DNA of 64,000 nucleotides from Symbiodinium sp. CCMP2592 (taxonomy: Eukaryota; Sar; Dinophyceae; Suessiales; Symbiodiniaceae), in the NCBI GenBank assembly GCA_905221615.1, contig CAJNDT010003480.1, forward strand, positions 248,001 through 312,000. The letters run 5' to 3'. Within the stretch, counting starts at the first letter, position 1; the number at the start of each line of letters is the position of its first letter. This document shows positions 12,001 to 20,368 of the stretch, piece after piece. The notes under the pieces were generated by a model that worked only from the letters and a program-made list of their open reading frames with translations, made no database searches and was not told the origin of the DNA. The position numbers and the translations under genes are program-made.

Positions 12001-13944
12001 GCTTGAGATCGATTGGAAGGACTTTACCTTCTGTGGTGTTCACCACCTGCAGGATGATGAAGGAAGTATCCATCTTGATCAGGTGAAGTTCCTTGCCGCC
12101 TGTAAGGTGATTTCAGATCCAGTTGCACTCAATGGCAAGGCTGATACCCTCTTGCCAGAAGCTGCGCGTAGGTTGTTTCTGAGCTTGTTGATGACAGTAG
12201 CGTATGCGCTGCTGACCCGACCTGATGTCGCGGTCTTTGTGGTTGCATTGCAACGCGAGTCACACAAGGCCCAGGTGCAACATGTGAAAAGATTGAATGT
12301 CCTCTTGAAGTGGTTGCAGCGAAACCCTCGCAAGATGTCTTATCCGACTATGCAGTACCCGGATACGTTGTTGCAGATTTCGGATTCTTCCTACAGAGCA
12401 AAGGCCGAAGACGGCCTGTCAGTGCGTGGGTTGGTCAGCTTGCGTGTGTGCTCAACTGCTATTCATGAGGGATGTCGTGATACAACTTGTCACTTGGTTG
12501 ACTTTGCAAGCAAAGCCCAGAGACACGTGACAAGAAGCACCTTCAGTTCGGAGCTCTTCGCGGCTACAGATGCGCTTGATATCGGGCTCCTCCACAGTAT
12601 CGTGCTTTACGAGCTTCGTCATGGAAAGGTGTCCATGGACGTAGCACGGCAGCTGATTGAAGGCAGTATGCCAAGCAGCGATGTCAACCTTGACCTTGTC
12701 ATTGACGCCAAGTCAGTAAGCTCTGCCGTCACCGCTCCGAATGTCAAAGTGCCAGCTGAGCCCTCGCTTTTACTTCACGTGGCTTGGGTGCGCTCACTGT
12801 TAGCCAAAGGAAGATTGCGGAAGCTCTTTTGGGCAGACACGCGATCTATGGTGGCCGACGCTATGACTAAGGGCAGTGCACCGAGAGAGTTGATTGTGGC
12901 AGCAATGGCAGGCACACTTTTGATGCCACAGCCATACCAGCAGCAAGTGATTCTTGGATGACCTGTGCAGTTGCTACGCATCTGCACACCGCAAAACCAT
13001 CCGACTCAATTTGCAGTTCCTCAGCGGAGATGCAGGACAGTCATGAGAGGCCATGCAGGCCATGAGAGGCGATGAAGGCCATGAAGACGATGCCGTAGCT
13101 GTGAACGTTCAGAGACCTTTTGCGTAAAGAGTTAAAAGTGCCCCGTTTGTCTTCTGCATTCGATCATCATTCTGTTTTTCTAGCGTGATTGTGGTAGTAA
13201 TAAGTAGTAGCACGAGAGGGAGCTGATGTATCTCCCAGAAAGACGTATCCAGATCCGAAATCATCGGGACCCTGAGGGGGGTAGGGGGAGGGGGAAATTT
13301 GGGGGGCGGGGGTAGGAGACTTGCTCTGAAGTTTCCAGGCCTTCCCAGAGCCTCCAAAACCTCCTAACAAGGGAATATACATTAAAACATAATGGGATTT
13401 CCCTAATGTGACTTAAGGCATATTCCTTTCATTAAGGGTTTTTGGATGCTCTGAGTTAAGCCGTAAACGCCCTGAACCTTCCAACGCCTGAAAATCTCGG
13501 AGGTCATGTCCCAACAGGCGGCGGCTTCAGCTAATGGCCAGGCGCCGAATGGTGCACCCCGGCTAGTTTGACCTTGGCGGCAGCTTCTTGTTGAAGCCTC
13601 GAACGCTGAAGAGTTGAAGCTAAGAACTTACTGGAATTTTATGTACTTTTGAGGGTCTAGGTAGACCTCCAATCCACCTGAGCAGCCCAAAGCAGCCATG
13701 AGCTCAGCCGAGCCAGGCGCGGCCATGCAGAAGATGAAGGCACACTGGATGGCATTCCATGGTGGAGAGTTTGGACACGTTTCAGAATGCGAGGACACCG
13801 TAGGATGGCCCACCTCTGGGGGTAGGGGGTACACGGAGGATCATGGGACTTAGTAGGCACCCGTTGAGCCCTGTAGCCTTTCTCGTTAGGTCCTGCGGAC
13901 ACTGCGCTTGCTCCGGCTGCTGCGGCTCTTTCGGGTCTTCAAAG
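88..13944 (+). CDS. Voltage-gated cation channel, partial (S2-S4 exons), interrupted by a retrotransposon
   Basis: Five phase-compatible exons: 88-142, 909-927, 1187-1242, 1526-1588 and 13890-13944. The first three encode S2 and the S2-S3 loop (TVLFTFELL, VRIFEKG, then NWNFFDALV with the conserved S3 Asp). The fourth encodes the rest of S3 (VVAISLFS). The fifth is a textbook voltage-sensor S4, LRTLRLLRLLRLFRVFK, with Arg or Lys at every third residue (six gating charges). All acceptors are AG|G; donors are GT, GC, GC and GT, and phases agree at each junction. The family forms voltage-gated Na+/Ca2+/K+ channels in the plasma membrane; ion selectivity cannot be judged because the S5-pore-S6 exons were not found. 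The gene is cut off at the left edge (S1 missing). The 12.3-kb intron 1589-13889 contains the copia element in the same orientation. A possible next exon is 14278-14317 (VNRFVELLLNSAT), which would suit the S4-S5 linker. Confidence 0.83.
326..430. repeat. Foldback element family B, copy 1
   Basis: Inverted ends of the form GGGTGGTTGTCAAAATTA (here slightly changed), then GTCCCTTT...AAAGGGAC, with a core around TAGGTGCCGTA. It lies in the first visible channel intron. Other copies: 671-755, 26024-26136, 28394-28500. Confidence 0.75.
671..755. repeat. Foldback element family B, copy 2 (short)
   Basis: Same inverted ends and core as 326-430, with part of one arm deleted; also in the first channel intron. 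Confidence 0.65.
2209..2213. repeat. Target-site duplication, left copy
   Basis: GTGAT directly abuts the 5' LTR and recurs at 13185-13189 directly after the 3' LTR. Five bases is the usual copia duplication length. Confidence 0.9.
2214..2394 (+). repeat. 5' LTR of the copia element
   Basis: 181 bp, matching 13004-13184 without a difference that I could see. It contains a short internal repetition of ATGAGAGGC and ATGAAGGC words near 2252-2300. An ATG inside it (2330) opens the long polyprotein frame. Confidence 0.95.
2330..12961 (+). CDS. Copia polyprotein: Gag, RING, protease, 2OG-oxygenase-like, methyltransferase-like, integrase, RT, RNase H
   Basis: 3543 codons; residues are numbered from the ATG at 2330, which lies inside the LTR. 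Met33 (2426) just after the primer-binding site is the more likely start. Order: hydrophobic segment ~104-126; Gag ~130-345; Lys/Gly-rich tract ~443-494; CCHC knuckle 508-521; RING-H2 810-860; aspartic protease DPGS at 991; 2OG/Fe(II)-oxygenase-like fold ~1180-1390 (H1282, D1284, H1350, R1360); a Cys-rich finger ~1662-1682; C5-methyltransferase-like ~1830-2110 (EICGGCG 1856, Cys1914, Glu1977); a Cys/His cluster ~2124-2180; integrase zinc site H2297, H2302, C2332, C2335; integrase D2362, D2420 and D2454, the third being Asp where Glu is usual; RT D3089 and HVDD at 3200-3201; RNase H D3352, E3408, D3459, D3510. All RT and RNase H catalytic residues are present. The core identification is firm; the oxygenase and methyltransferase calls rest on motif pattern only. 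Confidence 0.95.
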   Translation: MRKELKVPRLSSAFDHHSVFLAGSGALQTRARMRQFLFTVMAFATCGLSGSLTDDALSLRASAFVSEAKDVSPNRQGSPGEGRSATPSAIDKVFGFMGTARIVRLQILCIILLCCIAFTMVCFMYQPQQGGANSLRLPPRWDPSMEGSLPFRNWMQDLMLWTICTDLNPAQQCAAIISQLGGAARDLARTLTPAEVYQGGIINGQQLDPVSFLLHGLQVRFAPLDEENRLRAAQDLLSFSRRTGESVDTLISRFEITRQRARDEGGGAISLETASLLLLRACGVSAEQFQSLTQPFGYRLPTTEMEFTQLGHHLRRMGHIVERFPNNIASGLRQSAHYSQAFVAEADTGSSTGEHWQEAPTEAPNQWDAFHSAPAGAADDWAYAALSRDPAASDTESATSSDNDEALPMEDLSGMAPAEVDEYLFGQYQHAKKRWRRFTGKPVRALRRTLRKKGKGKGKGKRSSFLNIGEALQQSAYFRAKGKGGKSSGKGFGRKVNPTGRDGEPLRCSVCGSSYHLRARCPRRTDTPASAPAAGSQPQSAGPSFPVQSSGLHFAAFESDGSWANVLTPRSTASVAPSRGGSVVDPPEPEPARNLRPSAPPSVHHMSPDPWQTDQDPWMQWYQEGPSHAQPSAQQAVQSETRSTWTIPGIGNVGVSQSFSEVLGFIGREPPPLPVEYRRESTPQTLPTWFSDTQQGIAQAQQRQGQRRHSDFSRPSLPQQMPSVFSRQVSAPAQNMMANSAVQAVGSVVQPTAASMIRPPATPASVSIFSQVHAFRQASAQGSSAASRVVAQTIPESPARQSYAGHVATCTLCLSQFEPGEHVARLECGHVFHCLCLGEMLLHSTVPENQEGVVVDCPNCRAQTQVLRSWHYPRFSSEPSDSPAAAVATAGAAGVAEPPVEPEDQSAGHQVPMEPDQDNAYIMTPVGHDSSPEFMTPEADTSAFPWWPVPEPPQTGSGDAGSSSSSRGPSMATAYHSNVRLPDGRIGLLVDPGSYGNLVGEMWLKESSAHIARTPQIVPRASPLQVGGVGKGAQVCTNDCKLPIAISRLDGSAATGSFTSPIVQQSACPALLGLRALTENRAILDLGTKQLHFLGEGQPILKLPPGSETFQLESALSGHLLLPCSEFDKVSPQAVQGEHHLFTDNSQNGATSGAQAPSQQDSQPVSFDQVLISELSPESLSVEEQQCADVLAAFTYEEAAQLLTKLAVSWCATSVSSERFENCSGFSLCLGMYMRGGMQGLTNATSQRPQLTKMLATMIRSRCPQSTFTSLMLNVNMQAPLHIDKYNCGQNIVLPIHMPRHGGDLWVELRQGDVVQHPIVVQSHDGQQLAGQVIKLQAGQPVLFNPKAKHCVEPWKSGNRVTLAAYSIGSHHKVEQEQRDTLHSLDFPLPSSVAAQAIAAVCVAPSQDSQPVSSDQVYSATVKSPRKASSTEQAPSRSSPRPTCLSLFKKVLLITIYHSTVSAFLNHGWQPVKIRPLELLRDGFDDSLSRIRRSEFSALWVDFADARQFAGVERTSQVCNRLSTLITCADRHEVPVFLAASRRTAWRHIAIENLLQQQKYHTSHHAWCRASASLQPGVVSSVKLKVLSTVPLPNHDCCCKPGTEHVFDLDGQKGPGYARARAAAEAKAVGMIVAALERALEARRSRESAKPSDPICSSTTYVCATCGCLQTNSICTICEEASCIAAPSQVIPVSGAHAASTAPRVFQVNDSGNRALAAPVEPQPEHRSFPTEQKLQQRLRRQEQQSQGIEPTVRRKKKVVEQHFDDCGDDLSSLNIPSCEYLVDCSSDSDDGVCADEAVSWARPQLNLASVWSFLGSSCPDPPDLHPRAMLAASIEEMLLVLNNPAYQSYGIEIVEICGGCGPTSYFCVRRRLQSGQGFELITGTDLASAAVQQQITAYLNHAKSLVVIMAPVCTPLKPAASRSEAGNAPRDARGAMVHPQMRELMELSLRSAAPLAAFCGKVALYQLQHSRYFLIEQSYPSRLYTIEPWPSVRANPGSFSVVFHQCMTGQQVNGAFCKRPTELLSNAVPILQKFSDLQCDESHRHTIASPGQAEIATRWTYDMCQRLASGIEALICQLAKHDRAVLTTAAPNMTFGTAASFPSVGSGPGDEGEVPVSAPWRKCKGCLWRLHKYDPLHTRTRGECKHPDVEPVDFACPGCVAHKTRADPSHTYGPDCRHALTSPRTSVQRRPYGRKPAKSEPTAGLRASDLGQQAERQAEEASADAPAEPASSSTDPAPVRAHRGPDLEPRERRTWSEADVQTPSPSDWTSFDVQASLRGLRHGTEAQRRQILRKLHLRWWHSSTDRMTRILKAAGLGKDILDLVPAIQDTCKVCRHWSRPQPDAKATCRMVVGFNIEVEGDIMFCRHEGKQNAVLVLADRGVRWVATTVISDRQTSTLLTALDTCWIAVYGPMQVLLFDGETGLDDDESTVFFQLKGICKRTSAPGQHTRIVDRKIQVLRDTVHKLGTQLHEEGLPVPFPRIVSEATFAINALSSLNGMSPYAAVLGRIPAILPGDDTMMSDNVPDDCSRHIFRVREIAVQAIAEGTARERMKHALHSKTQPAGAEFEFKVGQSVDWHRPPANKDASGWRGPGTVVDLSRLEHGRIGIRTNTDQVITCRLQDVRHSLTLWSEELSTYFGHPDYTSPAGSQANHAQYHAQQVVDALRTGTVLTLGQVRTASGHWVESAQTASHRATHQACMFVAETVFCLRNVVAVRLCRAVRQLTPREEFSSSLCVYWMQEGSKQLSFLHADGSKLSVVDLLGQTWSDFRCIQFLCVPDEEEWATVLRWSVPAPSETLEASPENETQSQGSAARLSTIPEGSDESESHSSEPVSWTALCEVFGDSIKGSDREALEQAYAACASEDASDRPTVLSIPDLIHHVHGTVSMDLEIPSWQEVCMNQQESEQSVSFDATLAACDTESTSFLALDSDDTGTYVAVEAYGDQCKLFEGLDRLPHADEHVELRIYETHCRKVIIERSDDLLTPEEVEQNKAAVTQAILDELKTWEGYKCFCRRPRKSAPCVIDVRWVFKYKIVKGERKIRARLCLRGFKESGADDQSNFAATASRFSQRVIVSECAVRGWCIASSDVPKACLQGITYQELSEATGKPMRDVSFELTGDGLKCLQSMPNFKGFNPATEVLHCLKPGTGCRDAPRCFSMKLRKVTREFGMVCSTIDPELEMLFDERGTELLMAIIKHVDDLKMIGPRKLIEEFVAHLCRAFGKLEIDWKDFTFCGVHHLQDDEGSIHLDQVKFLAACKVISDPVALNGKADTLLPEAARRLFLSLLMTVAYALLTRPDVAVFVVALQRESHKAQVQHVKRLNVLLKWLQRNPRKMSYPTMQYPDTLLQISDSSYRAKAEDGLSVRGLVSLRVCSTAIHEGCRDTTCHLVDFASKAQRHVTRSTFSSELFAATDALDIGLLHSIVLYELRHGKVSMDVARQLIEGSMPSSDVNLDLVIDAKSVSSAVTAPNVKVPAEPSLLLHVAWVRSLLAKGRLRKLFWADTRSMVADAMTKGSAPRELIVAAMAGTLLMPQPYQQQVILG
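2395..2410 (+). promoter_or_regulatory. Primer-binding site, initiator-Met tRNA type
   Basis: TGGTAGCGGAGCCCTG begins at the first base after the 5' LTR. TGGTAGC followed by GAG is complementary to the 3' end of eukaryotic initiator-methionine tRNA (GCUACCA end), the usual primer of copia elements. The exact host tRNA is not in this window. Confidence 0.75.
7272..7302 (+). repeat. Internal copy of the 3' LTR junction
   Basis: 31 bases of coding sequence match 12989-13019, the junction between internal sequence and the 3' LTR, with one mismatch. It lies in the polyprotein just before the Cys-rich finger. Confidence 0.85.
13004..13184 (+). repeat. 3' LTR of the copia element
   Basis: Second copy of the 181-bp LTR, followed immediately by the target duplication GTGAT at 13185-13189. 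The sequence just upstream (12989-13003) is not purine-rich, so a classical polypurine tract is not visible. Confidence 0.95.
13185..13189. repeat. Target-site duplication, right copy
   Basis: GTGAT directly after the 3' LTR, partner of 2209-2213. Confidence 0.9.
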
Positions 13945-15372
13945 GCGTGGAGGAGGCGACCTGCTTTACCCTCCCAAAGGGTCCAAAGTACCCATCTACT
14001 AGAATGTAGGGTTTCCATATTAGGAATTGCTATTATGACTTGGGGAAGTATTCCCCCATATCAGTACCTAGGACCCTTTGGGCCTGAACCCGAGATTTCC
14101 CAATGCCTCCCATTCCAAGCACCCCGACGCTTGATCATGAAGTAATTAATGGATTTGACCACGAGAAAATTAGCAGGAAGTTCATTCTGCTTTAAAAACG
14201 ATGAAGCTAATGTGTACAGAATTTCGAGAACCACAAATCATATCATTGTGCCAGAGATCGATTCGGAACGCTCTCAGGTGAATCGCTTCGTAGAGCTGCT
14301 CCTGAACAGCGCCACGGGCTCGGCCTTGCGCCCTTGGCACTGCTCTTTCCATGGGTTTGAGGTTTCAGGGTCTGAGGTTCAGGGTTTAAAGTTTAGGTTT
14401 TGGGGTTTGGGGTTGGGTGGTTAGGGGCTTATAAGAGTTTAAGTTTAGGGTTTGAGAGCATTCCCCTTTCATGTGCGAAACGTGTTGAGGAGAGACCCAA
14501 GCTCCGACCGAGTCGATTGTGCAAGGAGCCGCCTCAGGAAACCTGTGCCTCCTAACCTTCTGCAAGCCTGCTAAACCCGACGCTTTGCGCTGAATTTGTA
14601 AACAGACAGTCCTAAAGCGATTCCACTTCGCTTCAGGTCCGGACCGTTTTCCTCGCCATGCTCATTGCACGGTGCCCCAGTGCCGACATCTTGATGTCGG
14701 GACCACGACATGTCTACGTTCACCTGTTGTGGTTGTGCGTGTCTATGTACATATGCAATGTCGGTGTCTGCGCTTTCAAACACTTCCAAGATGAAGATCA
14801 GTTCAGGCAGATGTGTGCCAGGGGTGAGGGGCACATTCGCCCCTCCACGACAAATCCGATGATTCAACACTGATTGTTACGTAAGTGCTAATCCTTAAAG
14901 TCTGCCATTAAAGACTACGGCTACTACGACGATGACTAGCTCACTACTACGACTGGTATTTTCTTCAGTTGTACTCTCAAAGCATAGCACAACTGGGTCT
15001 CATAAGGGTCAAACGACCTCTGAAGTAGCTTCTCAGCAGTGCATCAGGAGGATCACCCCACATAGGCCTCACATAGGCTAGGGTCCTTTAACTTCATGTC
15101 GAAACTCACGCACCAATCATGTTCCCCGAGATTTCCCATAACCGAAGCACACCACGGCAGAGTCAGACGAGAGAGCAGGCAGAGGAAAGCCCTTATGCAC
15201 CATTGACAAAGCCCTTCGAACTCCACCAAAGCCCGGTCACATGCGCACAGCCCGAAACCCTAAACCTTAAACCCTAAACCCGAAGCCTTAAACCCTAAAC
15301 TCAAAGTCCAAAACGTAAACCCTAACTAGACCTTGAACCCTCAACCCAAAGCCTAAACCCCCTTAACCGCAG

Positions 15373-15431
15373 GTGGCTGCAGTGGCTGCTCTCGTGGCCA
15401 CGGTGATCATCGCCTGCGGTGCGACGGCTCG
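15373..15431 (+). CDS. Possible membrane-segment exon
   Basis: AG|G at 15372, then VAAVAALVATVIIAC, a hydrophobic run long enough for a membrane helix, followed by possible GT or GA donors. It could be a later helix of the channel gene, but its phase does not join directly to the S4 exon. Confidence 0.25.
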
Positions 15432-15558
15432 GAGGCCAAGAAAATGGAGCCTTGGGAGTCTACTATAAGGGCCTCAATAAGTACCTATACTATTTTGGGG
15501 GCTATCCCTTTAAAGGGATTTTTAAAAGGGTTTTGTATAAGGGCTACTATAAAGATAC

Positions 15559-15669
15559 TATAGTATCGGGGCCTTAATAATTACCTATACTATTTTGGGG
15601 TTTCTCATTATAGCTATAGTAAAAAAATGGTCCCTAAACCCTGTTCTAATTGTTTTGGCCCCTATACTA
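15559..15669. repeat. Foldback element family A
   Basis: Family A ends read TATAGGGGCCTNAATAATTA and the complement TAATTATTAAGGCCCCTATA, with an inner TACTATTTTGGGG ... CCCCAAA arm and TATAGTTATAGTATAAT core. This copy has a degenerate left end; a second left half lies at 15461-15505. Confidence 0.75.
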
Positions 15670-16155
15670 CAGGTGCTGCAAGTGTTCAGGTTCCGTTTTA
15701 GGTTCCTGGATGAATATGGGTTACTATATGGGTTATTGTTAGGATTTCCAGAATGGTTCGTATAAGGGTTACTACAAGGGCTCTTCCAGTGGGGTCGTTG
15801 CAGAAAACTTCGAGGGGTCGGAGTTTATGGTCAGGTCTGCGAAGATTTTGCCAAGACTGCGGCCGAAGTGAATATGGGTTACTGTATGGGGTACTATAAG
15901 AATTACCAACAGGGTTCCTGTAACCCTAAACCCTAAGCCCCAAACTTACTTCAAGGGTTACTGTAAGCCTAAACCGTAAGCCTTAAAGATACCATAAGGG
16001 TTACTATTCAGGGCTCACCTATAACCCTGAACCCCTAAACCCTAAGCTCTAAGCTCTAAGCTTACCTCTAAACCCCTAAGCCCCTAAACCCCTAAATCCC
16101 AAGCTCTAAGCTTACCATAAGGGTTACTAGAAAGTCCTAGGGTCGCTTCGCCGAG

Positions 16156-16204
16156 GTGAATGCGTGGTTGCGCGACCACAAGCTGCCCAAGCTCCCTGAG
16201 ATCC
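16156..16204 (+). CDS. Possible short exon (VNAWLRDHKLPKLPE)
   Basis: It follows an AG|G and is protein-like; the ..LRDHKLP.. pattern is faintly like linker segments of cyclic-nucleotide-regulated channels. No clear donor; very tentative. Confidence 0.2.
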
Positions 16205-16432
16205 ACTAACAAGCGGAGTGGCCCCGGTTTAGGGTTTAGGGTTCAGGGTATAGGGGTTGGGATTTAGGGTTTAGGGTTTAAGAAGAAGCGGCCTTCTTGC
16301 GAGCACTGCAAGGGATGGAAAAGGGGGTGGGGGTTGTGTAATCGTAGCCTAGCTGCAGAAGAGTAACGCTATTATAGTATACATAGTTCCCTACAGCAAA
16401 CTACTAAGTCTGAGAACTAAGAATACTTAGAC

Positions 16433-17029
16433 CGCCCTCCATCTACCCTCTATTAGGCGCCTTATTTGGGACCATATACCCCTATTTGAAGGTACAAGGA
16501 AAGTCCTGGTAAGATCAAAACCTTGAAAGCTTACCAGAGAGGCTTGCTGAAGTGAACCGGGCTCTTGAAAAGAGCCCCAGAGCTTCGAGTGGCACTTCCC
16601 AGCCGGGCTTTGACTGGAGCCGAGTTCGTCGGAAGGACCTCTGGAGAAGCTAGGGCTCTTGGGTAGGAGTTGGAGATCTATCATAGGGGCCTGAATAATT
16701 TCGAAAAGGGTAGCATACTATACTAATGGAAAAGAACCATCAACATGATATTGGTAATTATTCTGGCTTCTACATTTCGGGTATTCATTCGGCCGGGTCT
16801 TCGCCTTCGGTCTGCTGCATTGCGTAGTTGCTTCTCGCTGTTGCTCCTAGTCTTTCTTGCCTTCCTCTGCTGGGATGTCCCGTGAGTGGATTCGTGCAAC
16901 ACGAGAGTTCAGTTTTGATGGAAGTTCTTCGTAATGACCAAGACCCTCCTTGTACCCTCAAATAGGGGTATATGGTCCCAAATAAGGGGCATTTAGGGTC
17001 TAATAGACGGTAGATGGAGGGTCTAGGGA
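16433..17029. repeat. Large inverted repeat, ~75-90 bp arms
   Basis: The left arm 16433-16505 (CCCTCCATCTACC...TTATTTGGGACCATATACCC...) is the complement of the right arm 16942-17029 with a few mismatches; about 435 bases lie between, including half of a family A element at 16676-16730. Confidence 0.75.
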
Positions 17030-17578
17030 TATTGCCAACCTCACTGCTGTTTTGGATTCCGATGTGGCGGTGTGTGGCAGTGTGTGGCTCCTTGGGCTTC
17101 CGGCATCGGCACCAGCGCCACCAAGCGGCTATGCAGACCTCTAAGACGGGATGTCGTCCAAAGAAAGAGACTGAGACATTGTGCCGCGCCACGCCAAAAG
17201 CTTCAGCATCTGCAGCGGGAGGCAGGGGTGATTGCAAACATGCGCCGCAGTCTAGCCGCATCGTTTGCCAAGCCTGCGCATAGAAAATTCCAAGCTCCAT
17301 GAACGTGATACACTGCCTCTGAAGAATGTTACTTCAACTGTCATTCGTAGTTGGACATGGGGCTTAACTGATGTTGTGCCTGCCCCATGCATGGCATGGC
17401 GTCGTGTTTTCGATTACCCGTGAACACACCATGCCATCCAACATTTTAACTGGCTGCTGTACTCGTCGCATGCACCTGTCACAAACCAGACCCAAAGGCC
17501 AGAGAAAAGCTGCGTGAGGTGGTGTCAAAGTCACTCTCATGAGTTCCACCCGCTCCCGGTTCCCATGCTGTTGCCATC

Positions 17579-17694
17579 TACTATAGGGGCCTTTTGCAAT
17601 TTGAACAGGCTTCTGGGGGTTCCTTATTGTAATCAGAGCATAATGAGCCCCCCCAACCCCCCCCCCCCATTCAATTCTTTAATGCGCCTATACT
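17579..17694. repeat. Foldback element family A
   Basis: TATAGGGGCC at the left, CGCCTATA at the right; the inner right arm is enlarged by a run of 13 C. Confidence 0.7.
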
Positions 17695-19362
17695 ACAGCT
17701 CAATAGAGATGGGACTCGAGAGAGAGCTCTGTTCATCTCGACTCAACACTCGATAGAAACGCCGTAGCGGCAGCGAGCATGGCGAGCGCAGCTGCAAGTT
17801 GAAAGATCAAGTAGGTCGTGTCTTCAGCATTGCCTCAGCAGGTCTTGTCCCTGTTTTCAACTTGACAGCAGCCGTACCGGCTTCCCCTGCACCGTTTGCG
17901 AGCTGATGTCGTGTACGTGCCACGTCAGTTGATGCACTCGTTCGTTCAGCATTGCTGTGACTCATTCCCTGGTGCACTTGCAGACACAGGTTCGTTCTTT
18001 TGCAGCCTGCTTGGCTTCAGTGGCATCAGAGACAGTTAGCAGCCCCTGCCCAGTTGGAGCCGTTTTGGGGTGTGGCGGCAATGGTTGAAGCCGCCATCTC
18101 TCCAAGCCCGGAGCTTAGCGGGTTTGGCTTGAGGTTTAGGGCTCAGGGTTTAGGCTCTATGGTTTTGGGTTTAAATTAGGGTTTACTGTTTAAGGTTTCT
18201 GGTTTCGGGATGTTTGGAGTCTAGGGCAGTCTAGAGTTTAGGGTGTAAGGTTGAGGGGTTAGGGTAGTTAGGGTTTCGGGTTAACAACTCAGGGAAGTTT
18301 AGGGTACGGGTACACGGTTTAGAAGTTGGGGCACCCTCGTCGCGTGCTGGGTCTGTTCACCTGCACACATAGAGCTGGATACGTCACCGTTACGCCGCAT
18401 ACCCAAACCCGGCTTCCTTGTCATGATTGTACTATAAGGTTCCCTAAAACCCTAGATTCTTTTGATCATTAATGCAGGGCCCATGTCTAACGGCTTTTGC
18501 CTTACCTTCGCGGTTGTCCATTTCCTTGCCAGACGCAGAGTGTCGAAACATGTTGCAACCATACACCCTCAACCATATAATCCCTAAACCCCAAGCCCTC
18601 AACCCTCGACCATGTCATCCCGAAGCATCCCGAAGCCTTCAAGCCCGAAACCGTAATCCGATAAACCAAAACCCACAACCCAAACTCCCATAAGCCCTTT
18701 CCCCCCCCCTCCCCCTGCTAAGCCCAAAGCCCCATATCCTAAGCCATATAGACAAAATCCGGAACCCTGGAAGCCCTATAAGCTTTTTTTAACCGAAGAA
18801 GAACCCTCAATAGAACGCTTAAAGAAACCCCTAAAAGAGCCCTGACAGAGCCCTTTAAAAGAGCCTTTTAACTGTATAAGCCGCAAAGCATCACAGCATC
18901 TGAGTTGGAGATCCACCGCCGGCCGCTGCTGCTTCTGATGCGCTCCTCATGCAAACACGGCCTCTTGCCCACACTCTTTTTGTAAGGTTTTGGGAGGATT
19001 TACGGTTTCAGAGGTTTAGGGATTCAGGGTTGTGTCACCAAAGGATGCAGGGTCGTGTAGGCAAGTTTCCTGCAATCTCAGCGGTTCTTCAACCGGAAAG
19101 AACCCTTAATTCCAAACCGGTTTTCCAAGCATAGCGCAGGCCGAAGGTCTGGGAGACCCTTCTGGCCAACCTCGTTTGTGGGTTTATGGTTCCTTGCGTG
19201 CCCGAAACTGCTGCACTCAGTTGGTTAATGTAGATGCATGTGCCTAAAGTTTCTAAAGCGTCACCAATACCATGCCGTAGGGTTCCTTATCACGATTCTA
19301 CCATAAGATACCCCCAAACCATATTCCGATTAGTCAGGCCCTTGCGTTACTCACCCTCTGAG

Positions 19363-19616
19363 GTCTTCTGCGGCCCTGTGGCCGCGACTCACGTTGCTGC
19401 TGGCCGGAATTCTGCAAATGCGCTGACGCCTCGTGCTTTTGAAAGGACTGCAGTGAGGTAAGGTCACAGCAAGTGTGGGCTGCAGCCTGCGATTGCCTCA
19501 CAGGGCTTCCCATTTCCGGGTCGAAGAGGCGCTGCAAACTGCCGATAAGAACGCTAGTTGCAGTGTCAAAGCCAAAGAGCCCTGCATCTCTGCCCGAGTG
19601 CTCTCTGTCTTCCAAG
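19363..19616 (+). CDS. Two joined coding-like exons, unknown protein
   Basis: Exon 19363-19445 (VFCGPVAATHVAAGRN...) ends with two bases of a codon before GA. Exon 19529-19616 begins after AG|G with the missing base, so the frame continues (RCKLPIRTLVAVSKP...) and stops before GC. Both lack telomere-like repeats and read as ordinary protein. They could be 5' exons of the kinase-like gene at 20.4 kb. No family recognised. Confidence 0.4.
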
Positions 19617-20368
19617 GCTATCACCACCTAGGCACTCTATGAAAAAGCAGCCACTTTCCGCCCTTTCCTGTCTGAGGCTCAGGTCCTAGAGGCCCAGTGA
19701 TTCTGAAGGAGATTCTAGGTTTCAGAGGCCTTGCGGAAGGCGGGCGCAGGCGGCGCAGGTGCAAAGGTCCCTGCGGTGGCATGGGCTCTGTGGGAGTGGG
19801 CCGCCACGCTGCGCCTGCACATCGACATCAATCACTAGATCGTCGGGCGTATGTTGAAGATACTCCAGCGATGCAAGCCGTGGCCCCACAGCAGCTCCTC
19901 ATAAGCAGTCGGAGTCAGTGTCGTGAAGGCTTGCTTGCTGCCCGCCCGCAGTTTCAGGACAGCTGAGCTTCAAACCCAGGCTTTGTTGGGTGGTGGCCCT
20001 GGTTCCTCGCCTGTCTTGATCACCAGCCCACGCAGAAGCCACATCTCCAGTGTGGAGCCTTCAGCATGCTGCCCTTCTTTGCCGCCCTTTTCCACATAAA
20101 GGGCCAGAAGTGGAGATTCAGAGCCTAAGCCCTAAAATCGCGAGAACCTGAAGCTGCGCGGCGCTGCTCCGAGGCTGCCTCTGACTAGGCTCCCTGAAAA
20201 TGCCTTAAAGGTAACAGTAAAGGCGAGGCTTTTGGGTTTAGGGATCTCATCTTCCTGTGAAGGTGGTGGCCCAAAGATGGCACCCAAGTCGAAGGTAGGA
20301 AGAGCCCTGATTCAACCAGAAAGAAGTGCTGATCCGCGGCCCCGACTACCCTTTAATGACTGTCACAG

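Larger units (their letters stand above)
2214..13184 (+). mobile_element. Complete Ty1/copia LTR retrotransposon with extra enzyme-like domains
   Basis: The element is 10,971 bp. It has two 181-bp LTRs that I read as identical, a 5-bp target duplication GTGAT (2209-2213 and 13185-13189), a primer-binding site directly after the 5' LTR, and one unbroken polyprotein frame. The order Gag-protease-integrase-RT-RNase H is that of Ty1/copia (Pseudoviridae-type). Identical LTRs and an intact frame imply a recent insertion. It sits inside an intron of a voltage-gated channel gene, sense to that gene. LTR ends are ACTC...TAGC rather than the usual TG...CA, and there is no obvious polypurine tract before the 3' LTR. 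About 5 kb of coding sequence between Gag and integrase is unusually rich in extra domains. Confidence 0.97.
14318..19300. other. Repeat-rich interval with no firm gene
   Basis: Mostly degenerate CCCTAAA/TTTAGGG words, family A copies and the large inverted repeat. The segment 17040-17300 is GC-richer, with an AG|G start at 17220 and the frame AGVIANMRRSLAASF; it is the best exon candidate here but unrecognised. More channel exons may be hidden. Confidence 0.4.

Noticed and set aside
2377-12987. Many short frames on both strands inside the polyprotein gene
   Set aside because: Shadows of the 3543-codon frame.
16220-16285. True chromosome end at a TTTAGGG tract
   Set aside because: The tract is short, degenerate and internal, with unique DNA on both sides.
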